Assembly: GCA_033782935.1 (NCBI GenBank) | Contig: JAWQEG010000501.1 | Coordinates: 1,259,001-1,323,000 of the forward strand | DNA: 64,000 nucleotides | Direction: 5' to 3' | DNA from: Petrolisthes cinctipes | Lineage: Eukaryota; Arthropoda; Malacostraca; Decapoda; Porcellanidae | Part shown: in pieces, positions 11,190 to 22,430 of the stretch | Layout: each line of letters opens with the position of its first letter | Position numbering within the stretch: position 1 is the stretch's first letter | The notes under the pieces: model-generated | What the model was told of the DNA's origin: nothing | The model's input: the letters and a program-made list of their open reading frames with translations, nothing else | Database searches by the model: none | Program-made: the position numbers and the translations under genes

Positions 11190-12310
11190 GGCGTAAGCGA
11201 GAACTATGAGTATACGTAATGTATGAAGATGCAACAATCAACCCCAGGGGTGGTGAGAGGTATGGGTGAATATGGGTGAAGGTGTGGGGGCACAATACAC
11301 AACAATGGGCCCAAGGGCACCAAACACAACAATAAATATACAAAATAATGTGGAAAAAAAAATGGGGGGAAGTAGCACTTGTGGGAGGAATCACCGAGAA
11401 AAAGCGTTGGAATTGTGTGAAAACAGTACTTAACATATGGGCGTGGAGTGAGTACATCAGAATACGTGAAGGCGTAGATGGAGGCAGTGTTGTAGGGCGT
11501 CGGCGGCGATACACGTAGGGTCTTCTGCGGGATGTGCACGTGGCTGGTGTCAAGCACGTGTGTACGTAGAGATGCGATGCTCGGGCTGCGATGCACGTAG
11601 AGTCCTTACAAGGCACAGTACATAGTTGGAGATGAATATGTGGGCACGTAATGAAGCGACAGTATGGTGCGCTGCACGGAGAGTAGATGTCGGCAAGTAT
11701 TAGAGTGGAGGCACGACAGCGGTGCATGTGGAAGCGCTGCAGGGCACGGCACGTAGATATCGTGGAGCCAGGTCTGCGATGCACCTATGGTGTAGGAGAG
11801 GCCGATGAGGTACCCCCAAGGTGGATGAGCGTGTGCGTGTGTGTGTAGGGACGAGGGGTGGGGACGGAAATAAAACAGGACAGAAACGCACGTGGTGTAC
11901 GGGAGGAGAGAAAGGGGTCTAGGAGGTAGAAAATGAATGGAATGGTAGGTAGAGCAACGAAACAGAGAACAGAAGTAGAACAGAACAAGAGTAACACAGA
12001 TAGCAAAAGTGGGTATATTAACGGGGACAAAAATTACGTTAAGGCAAAATTGGGCGGGACAGAACACTGGGGAACGTGAACACAATACTAATGCAAGCAA
12101 AAAAAATTGGAGTTAGGGAAGTGTAAGTGTAAGGGGTAACTTAGCAGTGAAGCGATGAGGTCGAAGTAGGTGAAGTGGTGATGCAAAGCATAGCTGCAGA
12201 GCCGCTGGGAACGTTAGAGGTGGCGTGGCGAAGAGGTTGAAGTGCACTTAGCGTGGTGGAACTTGCATGCATGTACGTATTACGTTGCACCAGTGTAAGA
12301 GAGTTGAAAA
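11190..12310 (-). other. Element A 5' leader, no gene recognised
   Basis: About 1.1 kb between primer site and gag. Several minus-strand frames of 60-210 residues are open but are Cys/His/Pro-rich with no domain, so I treat them as chance frames. Long leaders are common in Gypsy elements. Confidence 0.6.
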
Positions 12311-12323
12311 GTCGGAGTCACCA
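12311..12323 (-). promoter_or_regulatory. Primer-binding site of element A
   Basis: The minus strand reads TGGTGACTCCGAC a few bases inside the 5' LTR. This resembles the TGGTGACCCCGAC primer sites of many Gypsy elements, and the leading TGG pairs with a tRNA CCA end. Confidence 0.82.
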
Positions 12324-12325
12324 AT

Positions 12326-12682
12326 TAAAGCGATAAGGAAGCCCTTATGTTTCTACCCGGGTGAACAGACTCCAGAATACACGGTTCAGTTTATTGGTAA
12401 TACAAAGTAATGCAGTACATGTAAGTATAGGCAAGGCCAGCCTGTCGTGTAGCCTCGAGGAGAGTCGGTAGTTGCAGTGGAGCGTCTGTAGTTGTGAAGA
12501 GCAGGAGCACATGAGTAGACAGGTGTGCGGCGACGGCGTGGGCAGGGCTGGTCTTTCTTGTACTGGATCTAGCAGGATAGTCTGTTTCTGGCCGCCACGC
12601 GACCCCTTTTATTCAGATCTCTACGGCCTCCGGATGTAGCGTCGTCACGTGACCCAGAGCGTCCACAAGTGTGCTATTCCCA
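12326..12682 (-). repeat. 5' LTR of element A, inner part
   Basis: Matches 6187 to about 6570 of the other LTR copy. It stops at CTATTCCCA, where element B begins. The LTR resumes at 21506 with CCCAGATGATTCAT, matching CACCCATATGAATCAT of the intact copy. Confidence 0.88.
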
Positions 12683-12784
12683 TGTACACGGTATAAACCA
12701 TTAAGAGGGTCAAAGGGAAAAGGGTCACTCTAAAAATACTTCTAATCTGTTTACAAATCAGAAACAGGCCATCTGGTCGGTTGG

Positions 12785-12818
<34 letters not shown>

Positions 12819-13054
12819 TCAGGTCATACAAAGACATTATTAACCCTTCCTACCTCCCCTTCGAAGGAGAGGTAGGAAAGAGAGTAAAGGAAAGAGAGTA
12901 AAGGAGAGAGAGAGAGAGAGAGAGAGAGATAGGAAAGGCCTGGCCCACTTTCCCTTTCACACGAGAAGAGAGAAGTAGGTACAGAATCAAACTGACCATT
13001 CACAGGCAACACAGTCACACTCTAGCCATTCTGTAAACTATGGAGTTTGAAATG

Positions 13055-13062
13055 TATATAAG
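13055..13062 (+). promoter_or_regulatory. TATA box in the 5' LTR of B
   Basis: TATATAAG within GAAATGTATATAAGCAGAGG, 145 bp upstream of AATAAA. This fits U3 ending near here and R lying between. Confidence 0.65.
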
Positions 13063-13198
13063 CAGAGGAGGTACACTAGGAGTTAGGATACCACACAGAC
13101 TCCCTAAGGGCTATAGACTGTCTCCATAGAGAGAGACATAATACCACATAAGGCAAGGCACATCACGATAATACCCTGTATAGATAAGTACACATATT

Positions 13199-13204
13199 AA
13201 TAAA
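13199..13204 (+). terminator. Polyadenylation signal in the LTR of B
   Basis: AATAAA in TTAATAAATTAAGCC, downstream of the TATA box. In the 3' LTR copy it would direct 3' end formation. Confidence 0.6.
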
Positions 13205-13383
13205 TTAAGCCTTAAGAAACTTGTGAAGTCAATCACCTAAGCAAACTTAAGAAAGCACCCCGTCTTCCACGTTACCTAAAACAACAACAACCACAACTAC
13301 TACAGCTACAACTCCAAGAATTCCACACAAGTAAGTTACCAGGTTCTGCCCAGAGTTCAAGCCTTCAGAACTGGTACATTTGA

Positions 13384-13394
13384 TGGCAGCGGTG
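13384..13394 (+). promoter_or_regulatory. Primer-binding site of element B (putative)
   Basis: TGGCAGCGGTG begins five bases after the LTR. It starts with TGG, as expected for pairing to a tRNA CCA end; I do not know which tRNA. Confidence 0.65.
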
Positions 13395-14244
13395 TTTTTG
13401 CAATAAGGCAAATTGCAAGGCATAGACTTCACGGGAGTACAGTGACTAACATTGTTCAAGGACAAGTTGAAGGAATTTACTTGTAAATCCTCTCAAGTAA
13501 TTTCTTCTGTGGGTATAATCTTACGACCTCTAACGAGGGAGATAAACCACAAATTCTTCACCTACAAGAGGCACTTGCTTCAACATAACTGAAACTGACC
13601 TACAAGGGGTCCTCATCTACTTCACAACAAACAATCATCACTTCATCACTACCATATCGGCGTCCCTGCGTAAATGCTCTCGTCAGGACAACGCCACGAC
13701 CTCCATCACCTCCACGCTGACGCCTTGTTACGTAAATGCTCTCGTAAAGGCAAGTCAACATTCATCATCTTCACTCCAATAACGACTGTTAGTGTGTTAG
13801 TGTGCGAGCTAACTAATAATCGCTTCGCCTCTCCACCGACGTCGCCTCGTCAGACACCACCCCAACTAGACTTCAACTCGTCGTCATCGTCGTTGCAACT
13901 AAAGTCAACTAAAAGTAGGTACACATTACATGTTACATTACATTATTTTTCACTTGTCCACGAACATGTTAGAATAGATTAGGTTCCTCAATTACAGCCC
14001 AGAAAGAAAGAAAAGAAGTGCCAAATTACAACAAAGGTAAAGATATTCTCCCCCATTAATCCAAAGGTATCATAACTAACTTCGAATATCCCTGATAATG
14101 ATTCATTAGTCTCCAAGCTAGATTTCCCTGCCTCCCTAAGCCTCGTTTGTGGTGCCAACACATTCGAGTACATTTTCTGCTTCTACCTTACCCCCATTAA
14201 AAACTTAATCTGGTATACTATATTAACCTGTATTTTCTCCAACA
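13395..14244 (+). other. Element B 5' leader, no gene recognised
   Basis: About 850 bp. A duplicated CGTAAATGCTCTCGT(C/A)A block occurs near 13668 and 13731. No credible coding frame is seen. Confidence 0.6.
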
Positions 14245-15033
14245 ATGGCTACTCCTCCACAATCTCCTACTGTCTCTGCTCTTCATACAACTTCTTCTAA
14301 CCCCACTACCTCTTCTATGCATACAATGACAAGCTTACCCACCCACAAGTATTTAAAGTATTATACGGGAGATAATCCAAGATATGGGATTCATCTCTTC
14401 TTGCGTCATTTGGAGGATGTGTTTTACCAAACTAATATAGAGCAGGACTTACATAAGATAAGATTAGTGAGAGAGCATATTGCACCACATAGTCCAGCCA
14501 GCTATATGTTAACTACAAGTGCTTTTTCGGATCCAGAGAATTTAACGTCATATGCTACGTTCAGACAGTCACTTATTGATGTTTTTGGGGATGATAAAAT
14601 TCATAATTCATTATCATGGGTTCAGAGAATGTTTATAACAAAGGCAGATAACATAACTACAAGTGAACCAGCAAAAGCACTTGCATTATCAGGGTCTCTA
14701 ACTTTAAATTCGAAGGAATCTCGTATCATACATCGTGAATTACAGATTACTCAATCCATGGGGACGAAGAATTTTAATTTTGATGCCACACCTACTCAAG
14801 GGGAATCACAGGGAAAACGTTGCAAACACTGTAACGGAAATAATACTATTACCAGTGATTGTTATTACTTACATAATACTAAAGGAAATGATCAAGGGAA
14901 AAATAATAATAAATACAGTCATTTACATGAATCAAAGTCGCATTCCTTAGATGAATGCATGATCCTTAACAGAATGAAATGGGACTGGCACAATCGAAAT
15001 ATGATGTATGAAACGAGACCGCCACAATATTAA
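14245..15033 (+). CDS. Element B Gag-like protein, 262 aa
   Basis: This is the only substantial open frame of B and the first ATG with coding character after the leader. The N-terminus is Ser/Thr/Pro-rich. Then come HKYLKYYTGDNPRYGIHLFL and FRQSLIDVFGDD, a layout typical of Gypsy Gag capsid regions (small helical domain, a Phe/Leu-rich FLRHLEDVF segment). A zinc-knuckle-like CKHCNGNNTITSDC lies at about residues 194-207, not a canonical CCHC. It ends with Asn/His-rich sequence, and a protease-like frame begins about 90 bp downstream. Its role would be packaging element RNA. The intact length contrasts with the destroyed pol. Confidence 0.6.
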   Translation: MATPPQSPTVSALHTTSSNPTTSSMHTMTSLPTHKYLKYYTGDNPRYGIHLFLRHLEDVFYQTNIEQDLHKIRLVREHIAPHSPASYMLTTSAFSDPENLTSYATFRQSLIDVFGDDKIHNSLSWVQRMFITKADNITTSEPAKALALSGSLTLNSKESRIIHRELQITQSMGTKNFNFDATPTQGESQGKRCKHCNGNNTITSDCYYLHNTKGNDQGKNNNKYSHLHESKSHSLDECMILNRMKWDWHNRNMMYETRPPQY

Positions 15034-15099
15034 AACGTCCCGAAAATAAAACTGTAGGCCCTGTCGTCGCATTTACCGTTAAAATACTATAATTCCCTG

Positions 15100-15225
15100 T
15101 CCTAGTATCACATAGTAACACCCCCTTAATGATAGACACAGGCGCCACAGTTTCCTTGTTATCGGATAATTCCTTTAACAAATTATGCAAATTAAGTCCC
15201 CAGCGGCATTTATAAACCAAGATTG
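15100..15225 (+). pseudogene. Element B aspartic protease remnant
   Basis: PLMIDTGATVSLLSD is encoded here, with the active-site DTGA at 15135-15146. The frame stops soon after, at about 15220. It sits between gag and RT as in Gypsy elements. Confidence 0.75.
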
Positions 15226-16024
15226 AACAGGTGACATAGCATTGTCAACCATGACAGGCAATAAATTACAGGTATTAGGGACACTTTAACCCTTCCTGTA
15301 CGGTTAGACAAGGGATCTAACCATATACATATTGAATTTTATATAATACGAAATTATAAACTAGGTTTATCATACCTTATCAAACAAACCATATTAATTA
15401 ACCCTAAATATAAAATAATACATTTTAGGAATTAATGTATTCCAATACAGGATTGTCCAGGCCAATATATATAAGTCCATGTAATGTTAATTCTATACAT
15501 ATTGAAAATGAGGGAAACGACCCCAGTATCATAAAGGCCATTGCTGCATATAATATTATATTAACTACCAATTTCGTCCATAAATTGAAGTTAAGCTTCC
15601 ATCTCGTGTACAGCCACATACTACCGTTCTATTCTCAATAGAACTAGTAAAATAATATATAACCAGGGATTAATTTACTTTACCCAATGTAAACAGTGAA
15701 AATATCACTGATATTAATAAATCATCTACCAATATGCATGTAAAGAAAGGAACATATCTATGTGATCTGTACAGATGGAAGTTAGACCAATACCACAAGG
15801 AAATATTGTATCGGTTCTTACCGAGGGATAAATTGATAGTCACATAGGGGAGCAACTTAGAAATTTTGTCAGTGGGCACGATTTTCCACTTTATCGTGAT
15901 AATCTTATCACCATACTAGCCACATATTGAAATGCGATTGCCCTACTTGGTGAATCCTTAGGATGAACCAACATTATAAAGCATGCCATTACACTAACAT
16001 CTCCTCAACCCATTTATTCGAGCA

Positions 16025-16500
16025 TATAGACTACCGTACCTCGTAGTAGGCAGAAAGTTGTAAACGAAATATTAAATGAAATGATGGATGAAAGCATTAT
16101 TAAGAATTCTAACTCCCATTTTAACAGCCCAATGTTTTTGGTTTCAATAATAATGGTGAATTTACGCCAGTAATTGATTACAGACAAATAAATAATGCTA
16201 CAATTAAAAATAATTATCCCCTCCCTCCCTTAAGATGTTTTGTCTAACATTGGTAAATCAAAGCCTATGATATTCTCCACCTTAAACTTGGTCAGTGGAA
16301 ACTGGCAAGTAGCATTAGATGATAAAAGTCAACCCATTACAACATTTAGTAATTCCCATGGTTATTATGAATACATTCGTAGACCATTTGGGTTATGTAA
16401 TGTTTCATCCATATTTCAGCATATGGTCAATTTTCGTATTGGCGTTATTAATAACGTAGACATCGCTAATCTCAACGATTTGATTATTTTTCTATAGACG
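16025..16500 (+). pseudogene. Element B reverse transcriptase remnant
   Basis: The first frame has KVVNEILNEMMDESIIKNSN and NSPMFLVS. After a frameshift come GEFTPVIDYRQINN, then MIFSTLNLVSGNWQVALDD and EYIRRPFGLCNVSSIFQHM. These are successive Gypsy RT motifs. The catalytic YxDD motif is degraded to NLNDLIIFL. It is clearly an RT by order and spacing, and clearly inactive. Confidence 0.85.
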
Positions 16501-16839
16501 TACATTCATAATAAGTAACAATAAAGAAGCTTATCCAGAGATTACATTAGGTAGGCCTCAAACTTTAACTGCCTATGTGTCATTTTCTTAACCAGGAAAT
16601 TATAATTTTAGGTTATACATTAACCGCCACTGTGCTCCATACACAATCTGGTAAAATACTACTAACGTAAAATAATTCTTGGGTTTATGTTCTCATTATA
16701 GAATCTTTGTAGATCATTTTTCCCAAGTAGCTAAACCCCTAAATAATCAACTCGAGATTTTGTATGGAGGCCAGAAGAAATAGCTAAGCTTTGAAATATT
16801 AAAGGTTAAGTAATGTCAGCTCCAATTTTTGCATTCCCA

Positions 16840-18120
16840 AGTATTCATTAACTTTTATCAAGTGTACAGATGCTTCTTCAGTAGGCTTAGGCGCTGTATT
16901 TATGTAACAGATAGCTATGGGTCTATGTCAGGTATGTGCTAATGCTTAGAGAATATTAAATGCGCAGGGTACTCGTTACTCTGTAACAAAACAGGAAATT
17001 TAAGCAATATTATGGGCACTTCGTACTTTTAGAGAAATCGTATTAGGCTATCCTTTACAAGTTTTCGCGAATTATCAAACGATCCTTGGCTTACTATAAC
17101 CTCAAACCCTAACGGGAAAATTAGCCAGATAATATCTAACAATTCAGGAATTTCTCCCACATATTGATATTAAATACCTTCCAGGACGATTAAATAAAGT
17201 AGCAGATCCCTTAAACAATTATCTTGTCCTTTTAGTTCCGAGGACACCCATGGACTTTGACCTTAATATGGTTCCTAAACATTAGCAAACGGATTCTATG
17301 ATGAACGTAATAAGATATTCATTAAAAACCCTGAGGATGATAATAATGGACCATAATTACCCAGTCACTTAAATACCTTTTCCCTTCATGATGATATTAT
17401 TTACAGAAAACTAAGGAAACGTGACGTACAAACCAATCACATAGTGATACAACAAATAATAATTCCCTCAGTATTAATTACCCTTATATCATAATGCAGC
17501 AGAACATCATGATAGAGGTAGGTACCTAACCACTCTCTATACAATATACTATTAACATAAACTAAGGGTAGATGATGAAACACATATATCGCTCAGTGCG
17601 AAACACACAATGCAAATCAAGGCCATACATTTGGACCTCTGTTCCATGACGGGAATCCCTAATCCTGGACGAATCATGGGACATAGTAGGAATAGATCTA
17701 CTTTCCTTACCAATTTAGAATCAGGACACAGATAAGTTTTTACCTATGGTTAACCATTTCCTAGATATAGTGGCGGCACCACTACGCAAAAACCGCAAAA
17801 GTAAGTGCACATATATTTAAAAACCAAATTCATATGACCATATACATGTCCCGATATTATAAAAGGTATCTTATTTCTTCTACATTAAGCAAACGTTTGT
17901 ATTACCATATTTCCCAGCATCTAATGGGTTAACAAAACGGCAAAAACCGTAACACTACTAGAAGTACTTCGTGGCACAGAAACAAGGAAAATCCCTCCAT
18001 ACATGGGAAGACTGCATCGATATGACGGTCAATAAACACTACAAAATACGGAAATAAAAGGAAAAACTCCACATGAAATACTATATGGCATATGGATACG
18101 TCTTTCATATGATATAACAA
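16840..18120 (+). pseudogene. Element B RNase H and probable integrase remnants
   Basis: An RNase H start is visible as KCTDASSVGLGAV near 16860, then LRTFREIVLGYPLQVFA near 17020 and PGRLNKVADPL near 17185. Downstream to about 18100 only scattered integrase-like fragments remain (for example WDIVGIDLLSLP near 17670). Stops occur every few dozen codons. Confidence 0.6.
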
Positions 18121-18202
18121 TTGCCACGAAGAAGCCATGCTACAACATGGACAACTATGCTGAACGACAGTGAGTTGCATTTCCACAAGTTCATCATGAT
18201 GA

Positions 18203-18370
18203 ACAAAGCAATTTATCGGCTTGCAAGGAAAACGCGTGATCGCCGACATAACAAAGCAATTTATCGGCTTGCAGGGAAAATGCGTGATCGCCGACATAAC
18301 AAAACAAATTATAGGCTTGCTAGAAAAAAAAAAAAAAAAAAAAAAAAATGCGTAATCGCCGACATAATGG
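18203..18370 (+). repeat. 48-bp tandem repeat, three copies, with A-run
   Basis: ACAAAGCAATTTATCGGCTT begins units at about 18203 and 18251; a diverged third starts at about 18299. The third unit carries an A-run at about 18325-18348 and then returns to GCGTAATCGCCGACATAA. Confidence 0.85.
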
Positions 18371-18652
18371 GTACCCGATCGAACTTCACACAGTCATGTC
18401 TTTAGTAGGCATAACCTTATAATAATGAATAATTTTACCAGGCGGATGATGTTGTTTATGTAAACAGAATAAAGAAATTGGTAAAATGCGCGCAAAAACC
18501 TAACATCCAAAATAAAACCAATCATATCTCTGCAACAGCAACAATGTCCTCTTCCTCGTAATATTATCCCTACTATTGATGATAATAAAATAAACACTTA
18601 CAAACACAAACTCCGATCGGTTTCCAATGAAAAATAATATTTCTTCTTACAA

Positions 18653-20250
18653 ATGTGGCCCAAATTAACCTATATAACGGTTTTCATGTCTATACTCGCG
18701 GCGGCTACAGGCTCCGTCGAAGTGCATAACACAGATAAAGATGACGTCTTACAATCCGAGAGCTCTCGTTTACAATTTTATCAAACAGTTGAAAAGAAAA
18801 GGAAAATAAATAAAATATTGGTGATGAACGATATGATCCCTATTTCTTACTCTTTACTGGATATATGAATTATTACCAAAATTTTCTGCCATTGAGCAGT
18901 AATTACAGATAAGAGACTTAATGATACACTAGTTTTGGTTGACAGGTATCACACAACTGAAGTTACCTATGTAAGTGCATTATATTCTATAGTGTCCTTG
19001 CACTATTGGGCGCCCTAGGAATGGATTCAGCGACTCAGGTAATATTGCTCGCTTATTATACAAAAAAATATATAATGGCTTAGAGCCATCATCACAGCCC
19101 AGAGCGTAATTTAGATAATTTTTAAGTGAAATTTCATGAGCACTATTTGGTAATGCTTAGAGATATAGTGGTATACAAGCATTATCCCATACATAAAAGG
19201 TTGCAGGACAAGCCTTTGCAAATCAAGGTAAGATAGAGTAACAGGTATATACTGTATTAGAGTGTAAATCATTGCACAGAAATTAAATACGATTTAGAGA
19301 GTTTATATGAGCAACGAATGAAAAGAACTACATATATGAAATAATCACATCATATTTTTAGGCTTCTCTTTATTTCTGTGAGTTTGCGGAAAAATGATAG
19401 CAGGTGAGGAACTTCAAGAGGAATTACAACCACTTATTAAGAGAATATTTACTGCGGGTAAGATAAGATCAACTCACAATATTATTACCACTCCAATAGC
19501 TACGAGATGCAATGGTACAATCAATGATGAAATCTCATCTTCCTTATTATCTTTCATGAAATATTATCCAGTCATGCGTAGTATTTTAATACTAGATCAT
19601 ATACTCATTATTATTCCCATAAAAGGTAAAATGTTATTCACAAACTACGCACTTCTACAATTCCCTATGAAAATGGAAGTAATCATTTAATATTCAATTT
19701 TCATCCAATAAGTATTATACTTAGTGATGATGTCATCAGTGACACACAACACTTCAAGTGCCATGTTGCATATCTTCATATATGTTTGTCTTGCATATTT
19801 CTTTACATTTGAGTTGCATTTAAGTCTCCAAAGGATGCAAAATCTCCACTTGCTTAGAATCATAAGTACTACTAATCAAGCACTATATGCATGTACATTC
19901 ATATCTATTACTAATCAAACACTCTTTCATCATCAATTTTAATTTCCACTATCTATACTTACCTGCTAAAACACAATTAACATTAATTTGCCCTAATCAC
20001 CCTACACATGGTATGGTTCAAGGCAACTATAAAGAAGCAGACTCATAGGCAATACGATCCAAGGGAATCGTTACCTTGCCTAGTAAACATAATTTGCTAG
20101 AAAACATAGCACAATCTCTTCCACCTTTTCAACATATTTCATTTAAAGTTGAATTGTTTAACATCTCCTAATTCATTATCAGTTGTATCAGACAAAATGA
20201 AACTATTATGTTACTCAATAAGAATAGGATTCAATCATCCTTATTATATC
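18653..20250 (+). pseudogene. Possible remnant of an envelope-like third ORF of B
   Basis: The frame at 18653-18868 starts MWPKLTYITVFMSILAAATG, a signal-peptide-like N-terminus, in the place where errantivirus-type Gypsy elements carry env. Further short frames (19394-19690 and after 20090) have no domain I can name. The call rests on position and the hydrophobic start only. An alternative is unrelated filler DNA carried by a non-autonomous element. Confidence 0.3.
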
Positions 20251-20343
20251 ATTTGATTCCTCCATATAGTGATCAAAATAAAACTTGGTACCAATGTTTA
20301 TTATCCCATGTCTTATCTTTCTGGCATGTACTATAAAATTTAT

Positions 20344-20421
20344 GTATTGTATAAGACAGTCTAAAATACTATTTTTGTATTGTATAAGACAGTCTAAAAT
20401 ACTATTTTTGTATTGTATAAG
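20344..20421 (+). repeat. 33-bp tandem repeat, about 2.4 copies
   Basis: GTATTGTATAAGACAGTCTA starts at 20344 and 20377, with a partial third copy at 20410. Confidence 0.9.
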
Positions 20422-20811
20422 AAAGAATTATCGAAGTATACTGAATTATCTTGTGTTGAAAAGAACAAGACTGTCATTTCACAGACACAACATAGCAACA
20501 CGGCTCCCCCCTCATTAATGTGTGGATTTTTAGCATAGGTTAGATTATATACACACAATAACATGCACCTAGCTAAACACATTAATATTAAGATGAAATT
20601 TTATGTAACAATGTATTCATATTCATGTATTACCGGTAATGTTAATTTTAAGCATATGGTGTGCCAATGTCTTAATGTCTATTTTTATGTTACTATACAT
20701 GTATTCATTGTTAATATCTTAGTTATCTAGCCCTACCAACATAGTGAACTGGCCTTCTATTAAATAAAGCATTAAAGCCTGGAGGCCAGGCTGGTAGCAT
20801 GGTTCGAGCGA

Positions 20812-20911
20812 TGTACACGTTATAAACCATTAAGAGGGTCAAAGGGAAAAGGGTCACTCTAAAAATACTTCGAATCTGTTTACAAATCAGAAACAGGCCA
20901 TCTGGTTGGTT

Positions 20912-20951
<40 letters not shown>

Positions 20952-21505
20952 TCAGGTCATACAAAGACATTATTAACCCTTCCTACCTCCCCTTCGAAGG
21001 AGAGGTAGGAAAGAGAGTAAAGGAAAGAGAGTAAAGGAGAGAGAGAGAGAGAGAGATAGGAAAGGCCTGGCCCACTTTCCCTTTCACACGAGAAGAGAGA
21101 AGTAGGTACAGAATCAAACTGACCATTCACAGGCAACACAGTCACACTCTAGCCATTCTGTAAACTATGGAGTTTGAAATGTATATAAGCAGAGGAGGTA
21201 CACTAGGAGTTAGGATACCACACAGACTCCCTAAGGGCTATAGACTGTCTCCATAGAGAGAGACATAATACCACATAAGGCAAGGCACATCACGATAATA
21301 CCCTGTATAGATAAGTACACATATTAATAAATTAAGCCTTAAGAAACTTGTGAAGTCAATCACCTAAGCAAACTTAAGAAAGCACCCCGTCTTCCACGTT
21401 ACCTAAAACAACAACAACCACAACTACTACAGCTACAACTCCAAGAATTCCACACAAGTAAGTTACCAGGTTCTGCCCAGAGTTCAAACCTTCAGAACTG
21501 GTACA
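20812..21505 (+). repeat. 3' LTR of element B
   Basis: 694 bp. Differs from the 5' LTR at four positions by direct reading (near the start, in CTTCGAATC, in TTGGTTGG, in TTCAAACC) plus CA and GA repeat lengths. Confidence 0.95.
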
Positions 21506-21639
21506 CCCAGATGATTCATATCTGGGACAAAGAGTGGACAGGGGATGGGATTCGCTTATCCGCCAGACCGTAGGATGGCTGAGGACCAGGAGTTCACAAA
21601 GGAATAATGAGTGGTGCACAAGCACATGGCGCCACTACA
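21506..21639 (-). repeat. 5' LTR of element A, outer part (includes CCCA duplication)
   Basis: CCCAGATGATTCATATCTGG matches CCCATATGAATCATACCTGG of the intact LTR near 6573. It ends GGCGCCACTACA at 21639, the start of the LTR when read on the minus strand. Confidence 0.88.
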
Positions 21640-21724
21640 GGGTAGTCAAACCTTTATAACATGTGTATATATATATTATAAATGATATAAATGACTATAT
21701 TATGAAATCCTTATAATTTAATAT

Positions 21725-21808
21725 CATGTTGGGCAGTATGATTTATGACCGTAGCTGTTGCACCGCCAGATGCCTTTTGACATCTATTAATCAATCAATC
21801 AACCAACC
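21725..21808 (+). mobile_element. Extremely truncated D-family LINE 3' end
   Basis: ATGACCGTAGCTGTTGCACC and GCCAGATGCC, then a CAAT-type tail, match the 3' end of D2 near 45068-45121. Only the last ~80 bp of the LINE inserted. Confidence 0.75.
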
Positions 21809-21844
21809 AATCTAGGTGTGCAGTTACTAAGGACAGGTTGCTAT

Positions 21845-22430
21845 GCTGGTTATTTGCAGGCAAGACAGCTGTGCCGGCCTTTATCTTGACATCTGTCTCT
21901 CCTCCCCCACACCTCTCCACTCCCACAGTGACGTCACCCAAGAGGAGTATCATGATTCGCAATGTCACTGTACATCAGTGGAAAATTGTGTAATTGGTTA
22001 AGATTTGTGTCGAGCTTCCTAATTGAGGGAAAGTTTGTATTAAACTTAATGATTGGCTAGAAGGGGATATAAGTAGGGCGAAAGTTGTGTAAGCAACCTA
22101 GAATTGGTTCTGACAGCAGAAGGGGAAGAAGCAGGAAATCAACCACTGTAAAAGAAAGTAATCTATCTTTCGTGTTAAGTATACTTGGTGCATTCTATCC
22201 ATTCATGTTAAATCTTATGTGTCAATTGTAAAAAAGTGTGTTGATTCTTATTCTTACATTCTACTTATCAGTATTGTGATTTGTGCAATCTTACTTTATT
22301 GTATTACTGGTGAATTTGTGTTTGTGTTAATTGTGTTTAACCTCACGTTTGAGAGAAACGCCGGCTTATTTTGGGTTAAAATCCATCCACATATGAATTT
22401 CCCGTTTTCTGTGGGGAAGTGCGCCTAAAG
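21845..22430 (+). repeat. TATA-containing repeat, copy 1 (LTR-like, unassigned)
   Basis: Shares ACAGCTGTGCCGG, GATATAAGTAGGGCGAAAG-type text, TTGTGTAAGCAA, AGAATTGGTTCTGACAGC and AGCAGGAAATC with 58030-58175. A TATA-like box near 22067 and this spacing suggest an LTR or promoter of an unrecognised element. No coding frame is recognised. Confidence 0.5.

Larger units (their letters stand above)
12683..13378 (+). repeat. 5' LTR of element B
   Basis: Starts TGTACACGGTATAAACC and ends CAGAACTGGTACA. Contains (CA)n at about 12785-12811, (GA)n at about 12905-12929, a TATA box and a polyadenylation signal. It matches 20812-21505 almost perfectly. Confidence 0.95.
12683..21505 (+). mobile_element. 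LTR retrotransposon B (Gypsy-like), nested in A
   Basis: It is bounded by 696-bp and 694-bp LTRs with TGTAC...GTACA ends and flanked by CCCA at 12679-12682 and 21506-21509. Internal order is primer site, gag, aspartic protease, RT, RNase H, possible integrase, then about 2.6 kb before the 3' LTR. That extra 3' space and a signal-peptide-like frame hint at a third, envelope-like ORF as in errantiviruses, but similarity is too weak to be sure. The LTRs differ by only four substitutions plus microsatellite length, so insertion was recent. Pol nevertheless carries many stops and shifts. Confidence 0.92.
6187..21639 (-). mobile_element. Ty3/Gypsy LTR retrotransposon A (decayed; split by B)
   Basis: Read on the minus strand the order is: 5' LTR (21639-21510 joined to 12682-12326), primer site, leader, gag, protease, RT, RNase H, integrase, polypurine tract, 3' LTR (6702-6187). 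Gag before PR-RT-RH-IN is the Gypsy order. Excluding the nested element B (12683-21505 plus one CCCA copy) A is about 6.6 kb. By eye the two LTRs differ at roughly 15% of sites over the first 170 bp, and every coding domain carries stops or shifts, so it is an old insertion. I find no clear target-site duplication between the bases outside 6187 and 21639. Confidence 0.9.

Noticed and set aside
11140..12100. Three overlapping minus-strand frames in the leader of element A
   Set aside because: Overlapping frames with Cys/His/Pro-rich low-complexity text and no domain; better explained as leader sequence.
6180..21650. Target-site duplication for element A
   Set aside because: TTCCG before 6187 and GGGTA after 21639 do not match; no duplication can be claimed.
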